Of a stretch of 64,000 nucleotides of DNA, positions 62,164-64,000 are shown one piece after another (position 1 is the first letter of the stretch; each line of letters starts with the position of its first letter). The translations under genes and the position numbers were made by a program. The notes under the pieces are model-generated. The model was not told the DNA's origin, made no database searches, and was given only the letters and a program-made list of their open reading frames with translations. The stretch is from CAVXNB01 sp963763085 (GTDB taxonomy: Bacteria; Actinomycetota; Acidimicrobiia; Acidimicrobiales; Bog-793): NCBI GenBank assembly GCA_963763085.1, contig CAVXNB010000001.1, forward strand, positions 806,001 to 870,000, given 5' to 3'.

Positions 62164-63228
62164 ATGAAGATCGCAATCGTGGCACCGCCGTGGGTGGCGG
62201 TGCCCCCCGTAGGCTATGGAGGCACCGAGGCCGTGCTGGACGGCCTCGCTCGGGGCCTGTCGCACGCCGGTCACGACGTGCTCCTGTACACCACCGGCGA
62301 CAGCATGTGCCCGGTTCCGAAGGCTTGGGTCTTCGACAAGGCCGCCGGCGTCGGCATCGGCGGCGCCGTCACCGAGCTGCGTCACGTCATCCACGCCTAC
62401 GAGGCGGTGGCTGGCTACGACGTCGTGCACGACCACACCCTCGTCGGGCCCGTCTACGCGGAGCGCTTTCCCGGCCTGCCCGTCGTCACTACCAACCACG
62501 GACCCTTCGACGGCGATCTACGTGACTACTACCGGGCGATATCGGGCCGCGTGCCGGTCATCGCGATCTCCCACCATCAGGCGTCGACGGCGCGCGAGGT
62601 CCCCGTGGCCGGCGTGATCCACCACGGCATCGACACCGACAAGTTCGCGCTCGGCACCGGCGCCGGCGGCTACGCGCTGTTCCTCGGGCGAATGAGCCCG
62701 GACAAAGGCGTGCACACGGCGATCCGCATCGCCCGCCGGGCCGGCGTGCCGCTCAAGATCGCGGCCAAGCTCCGCGAGCAGCCCGAGTACCAGTACTTCG
62801 AGGAGCGGGTGCGCCCGCTACTCGGGGGCGACATCGAGTTCGTCGGTGAGGTGTCCGGTGCCAGGAAGCACGAGCTCCTCGAAGGCGCGCTCTGCCTCCT
62901 CAATCCGATGGCCTGGCCGGAGCCCTTCGGCATGGTGATGATCGAGGCGCTTGCGTCCGGCACGCCGGTCGTCGCGACCCCGGCCGGCGCCGCGCCCGAG
63001 ATCGTGGACGACGGTGTCACCGGCTACCTGCGTGTCGGCGAGGAAGCTCTTGCCGATGCCCTGCAGCGGGTCGGCGGGCTCGAGAGGGCGGCGGGTCGGA
63101 GGGCCGCGGAGTCTCGTTTCTCGTTGGAGAAGATGGTGGCCGGACATGTCGCCTTGTTCGAGCGCGTGATCGCAGGCGGGGCGCCTGGCGATTCGTACCA
63201 GGACCTCGATGAGGCGACCGCGGCCTGA
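62164..63228 (+). CDS. GT4-family glycosyltransferase, copy B
   Basis: A 354-residue twin of the gene at 12919-13983. It has the same GT-B N-domain (MKIAIVAPPWVAVPP) and the same E-x7-E motif in WPEPFGMVMIEALASG. Residues 1-336 are identical to copy A and only two silent base differences are visible over this stretch (62325, 62919). The final 18 residues differ completely in places (AGGAPGDSYQDLDEATAA here). The ribosome-binding site AAGGAGTGAG is the same. Unlike copy A, it is next to no glucan gene; a small hypothetical gene follows. Confidence 0.88.
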   Translation: MKIAIVAPPWVAVPPVGYGGTEAVLDGLARGLSHAGHDVLLYTTGDSMCPVPKAWVFDKAAGVGIGGAVTELRHVIHAYEAVAGYDVVHDHTLVGPVYAERFPGLPVVTTNHGPFDGDLRDYYRAISGRVPVIAISHHQASTAREVPVAGVIHHGIDTDKFALGTGAGGYALFLGRMSPDKGVHTAIRIARRAGVPLKIAAKLREQPEYQYFEERVRPLLGGDIEFVGEVSGARKHELLEGALCLLNPMAWPEPFGMVMIEALASGTPVVATPAGAAPEIVDDGVTGYLRVGEEALADALQRVGGLERAAGRRAAESRFSLEKMVAGHVALFERVIAGGAPGDSYQDLDEATAA

Positions 63229-63259
63229 GGGTCGCTCCGAGCTCCACCGGAGGTAATGC

Positions 63260-63586
63260 GTGTCCACTCGATCCAGAACCTTCGTGGTGAAGCTGCATAG
63301 TCGTGGACGCCCATGGGACCAGATCGAGTGGGCGAGCACCGCTCTGAGCGACGGAGAGAGGTTCGAAGCCTCGGAAGCAGCGCCAGGACAGTGGTACCTT
63401 TCCCGGCCGATCGAGATTTCAGTTCCAGACGATTTGCCCGAGGGTGCGACGTGGGCACTTTACGAGGCCGAGCATCCAGCAGTCCCGATCCTCGCTGGTG
63501 CGGCGGATGACCTCATTCGCCGCGGAGATCGGTTCGTCGTGCCCCTCACCGACGTGTACGTCAGCCCGATTGAGGACACCCCGTAG
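63260..63586 (+). CDS. Hypothetical protein
   Basis: A 108-residue frame from GTG 63260 with beta-rich, protein-like composition: TFVVKLHSRGRPWDQIEWAS, then PGQWYLSRPIEISVPDDLPE. It starts 31 bp after GT4 copy B and is probably co-transcribed. No family recognised. Confidence 0.55.
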   Translation: MSTRSRTFVVKLHSRGRPWDQIEWASTALSDGERFEASEAAPGQWYLSRPIEISVPDDLPEGATWALYEAEHPAVPILAGAADDLIRRGDRFVVPLTDVYVSPIEDTP

Positions 63587-63593
63587 CAGCCCG

Positions 63594-63908
63594 GTGACTC
63601 GAGGCAACGTCCGAGGGCGGGATGTCCGCGCCAGCTTGCCGATCATGCGCACGTCAGTGCCGGTACGCGCCCCGTCGGCAAAGACGCTCGACCGGCCGGC
63701 GCTGGCCGCGCCCTCGTCCGGCTGGAGGCCGGGCAGGCGTCCGAGTTGGGTGGTGGCTAAGCTCGCCCGCCGGGCCGACTTCGCCAACCTGGTCCGCCTG
63801 GCCGAACGTGCGATGGAGCTCGCTCGACAGCCCATCGGCTCCGATTGTGCCGTCACTGGGACCCAACCGGCCTCGGAGCGCCCTGCAGCGCCCTGGTCCA
63901 CCGGCTAG
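63594..63908 (+). CDS. Doubtful small frame
   Basis: GTG 63594 opens 104 codons. Only the middle, VVAKLARRADFANLVRLAER, looks like a real helix; the ends are low-complexity. It may not be a gene. The DNA from 63909 to the window end shows nothing further. Confidence 0.25.
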   Translation: MTRGNVRGRDVRASLPIMRTSVPVRAPSAKTLDRPALAAPSSGWRPGRRPSWVVAKLARRADFANLVRLAERAMELARQPIGSDCAVTGTQPASERPAAPWSTG

Positions 63909-64000
63909 CCCCACGACCAGCCCACCAGAGGCGACGGGTCCGCCACCGTTGGCCCTGAAACGCCCCGACTGGTATCTGTTCTGGCGCTCTGTGGTCTTGT

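Noticed and set aside
1..64000. tRNA, rRNA and CRISPR arrays
   Set aside because: No cloverleaf with TTCGA-type arm and CCA context, no rRNA-like segments and no regularly spaced repeats were seen.

Overview
The window is high-GC DNA from an actinobacterium. The evidence is a Bpa-type proteasome activator ending in a Tyr-Leu tail, BTAD (AfsR/SARP-like) regulation, several GT-C envelope glycosyltransferases, a DUF1707/PspC envelope-stress locus, a luciferase-fold (LLM) oxidoreductase, and frequent GTG starts with GTGA/ATGA stop-start overlaps. An Acidimicrobiia-like or related uncultured lineage is my inference; no rRNA or tRNA gene is present to test it.

Layout. 1-2.3 kb: an edge-truncated agmatinase-family gene behind a group II PLP decarboxylase (minus). 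2.4-10.7 kb: a plus-strand run with a secreted SGNH-type lipoprotein (frameshifted) and four GT-C/YfhO-like polytopic membrane proteins, facing a glycogen-debranching-like enzyme and a GT4 glycosyltransferase. 14-20 kb: phosphoribosyltransferases (including upp), an LLM oxidoreductase, peroxiredoxin, a Mug/TDG glycosylase, an MBL-plus-Rieske protein and an alkyltransferase-like protein. 20-36 kb: three c-di-GMP enzymes interspersed with a HAL/PAL-family lyase, an 11-residue-repeat protein, Bpa, a trimethylamine dehydrogenase homologue, an enoyl-CoA hydratase, a UvrD-like helicase and a MalY/PatB lyase. 36.1-36.35 kb: a chain of five hairpins, a candidate structured RNA. 36.4-44.6 kb: two MFS transporters, a DUF1707 and PspC membrane locus with a PspC-histidine kinase and response regulator, and a LysR/MFS/tryptophanase locus. 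44.7-53.2 kb: a tightly overlapping minus-strand operon (SpoIIE phosphatase/HATPase, two STAS proteins, an SRPBCC-like protein, an FAD oxidoreductase, tag), divergent from a BTAD-AAA-TPR regulator.

53.2-62.1 kb looks like an accessory region. It holds a topoisomerase IA remnant, small Cys-rich and helix-turn-helix ORFs, a DUF3892-like gene, an NfeD/slipin pair, a flavin-binding split-barrel protein, a frameshifted cis-prenyltransferase, and stretches with no recognisable gene. It ends at a second copy of the GT4 gene.

Three signals stand out. The GT4 genes at 13.0-14.0 kb and 62.2-63.2 kb, in inverted orientation, encode identical residues 1-336 and then diverge abruptly, which suggests gene conversion or a very recent duplication. 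A 70-90 bp palindromic element sits twice, both times between convergent genes, and supplies the neighbour's TAG stop codon. In seven core-region genes, eight reading-frame breaks are all repaired by deleting one base, which suggests insertion-type sequence error more than true gene decay.
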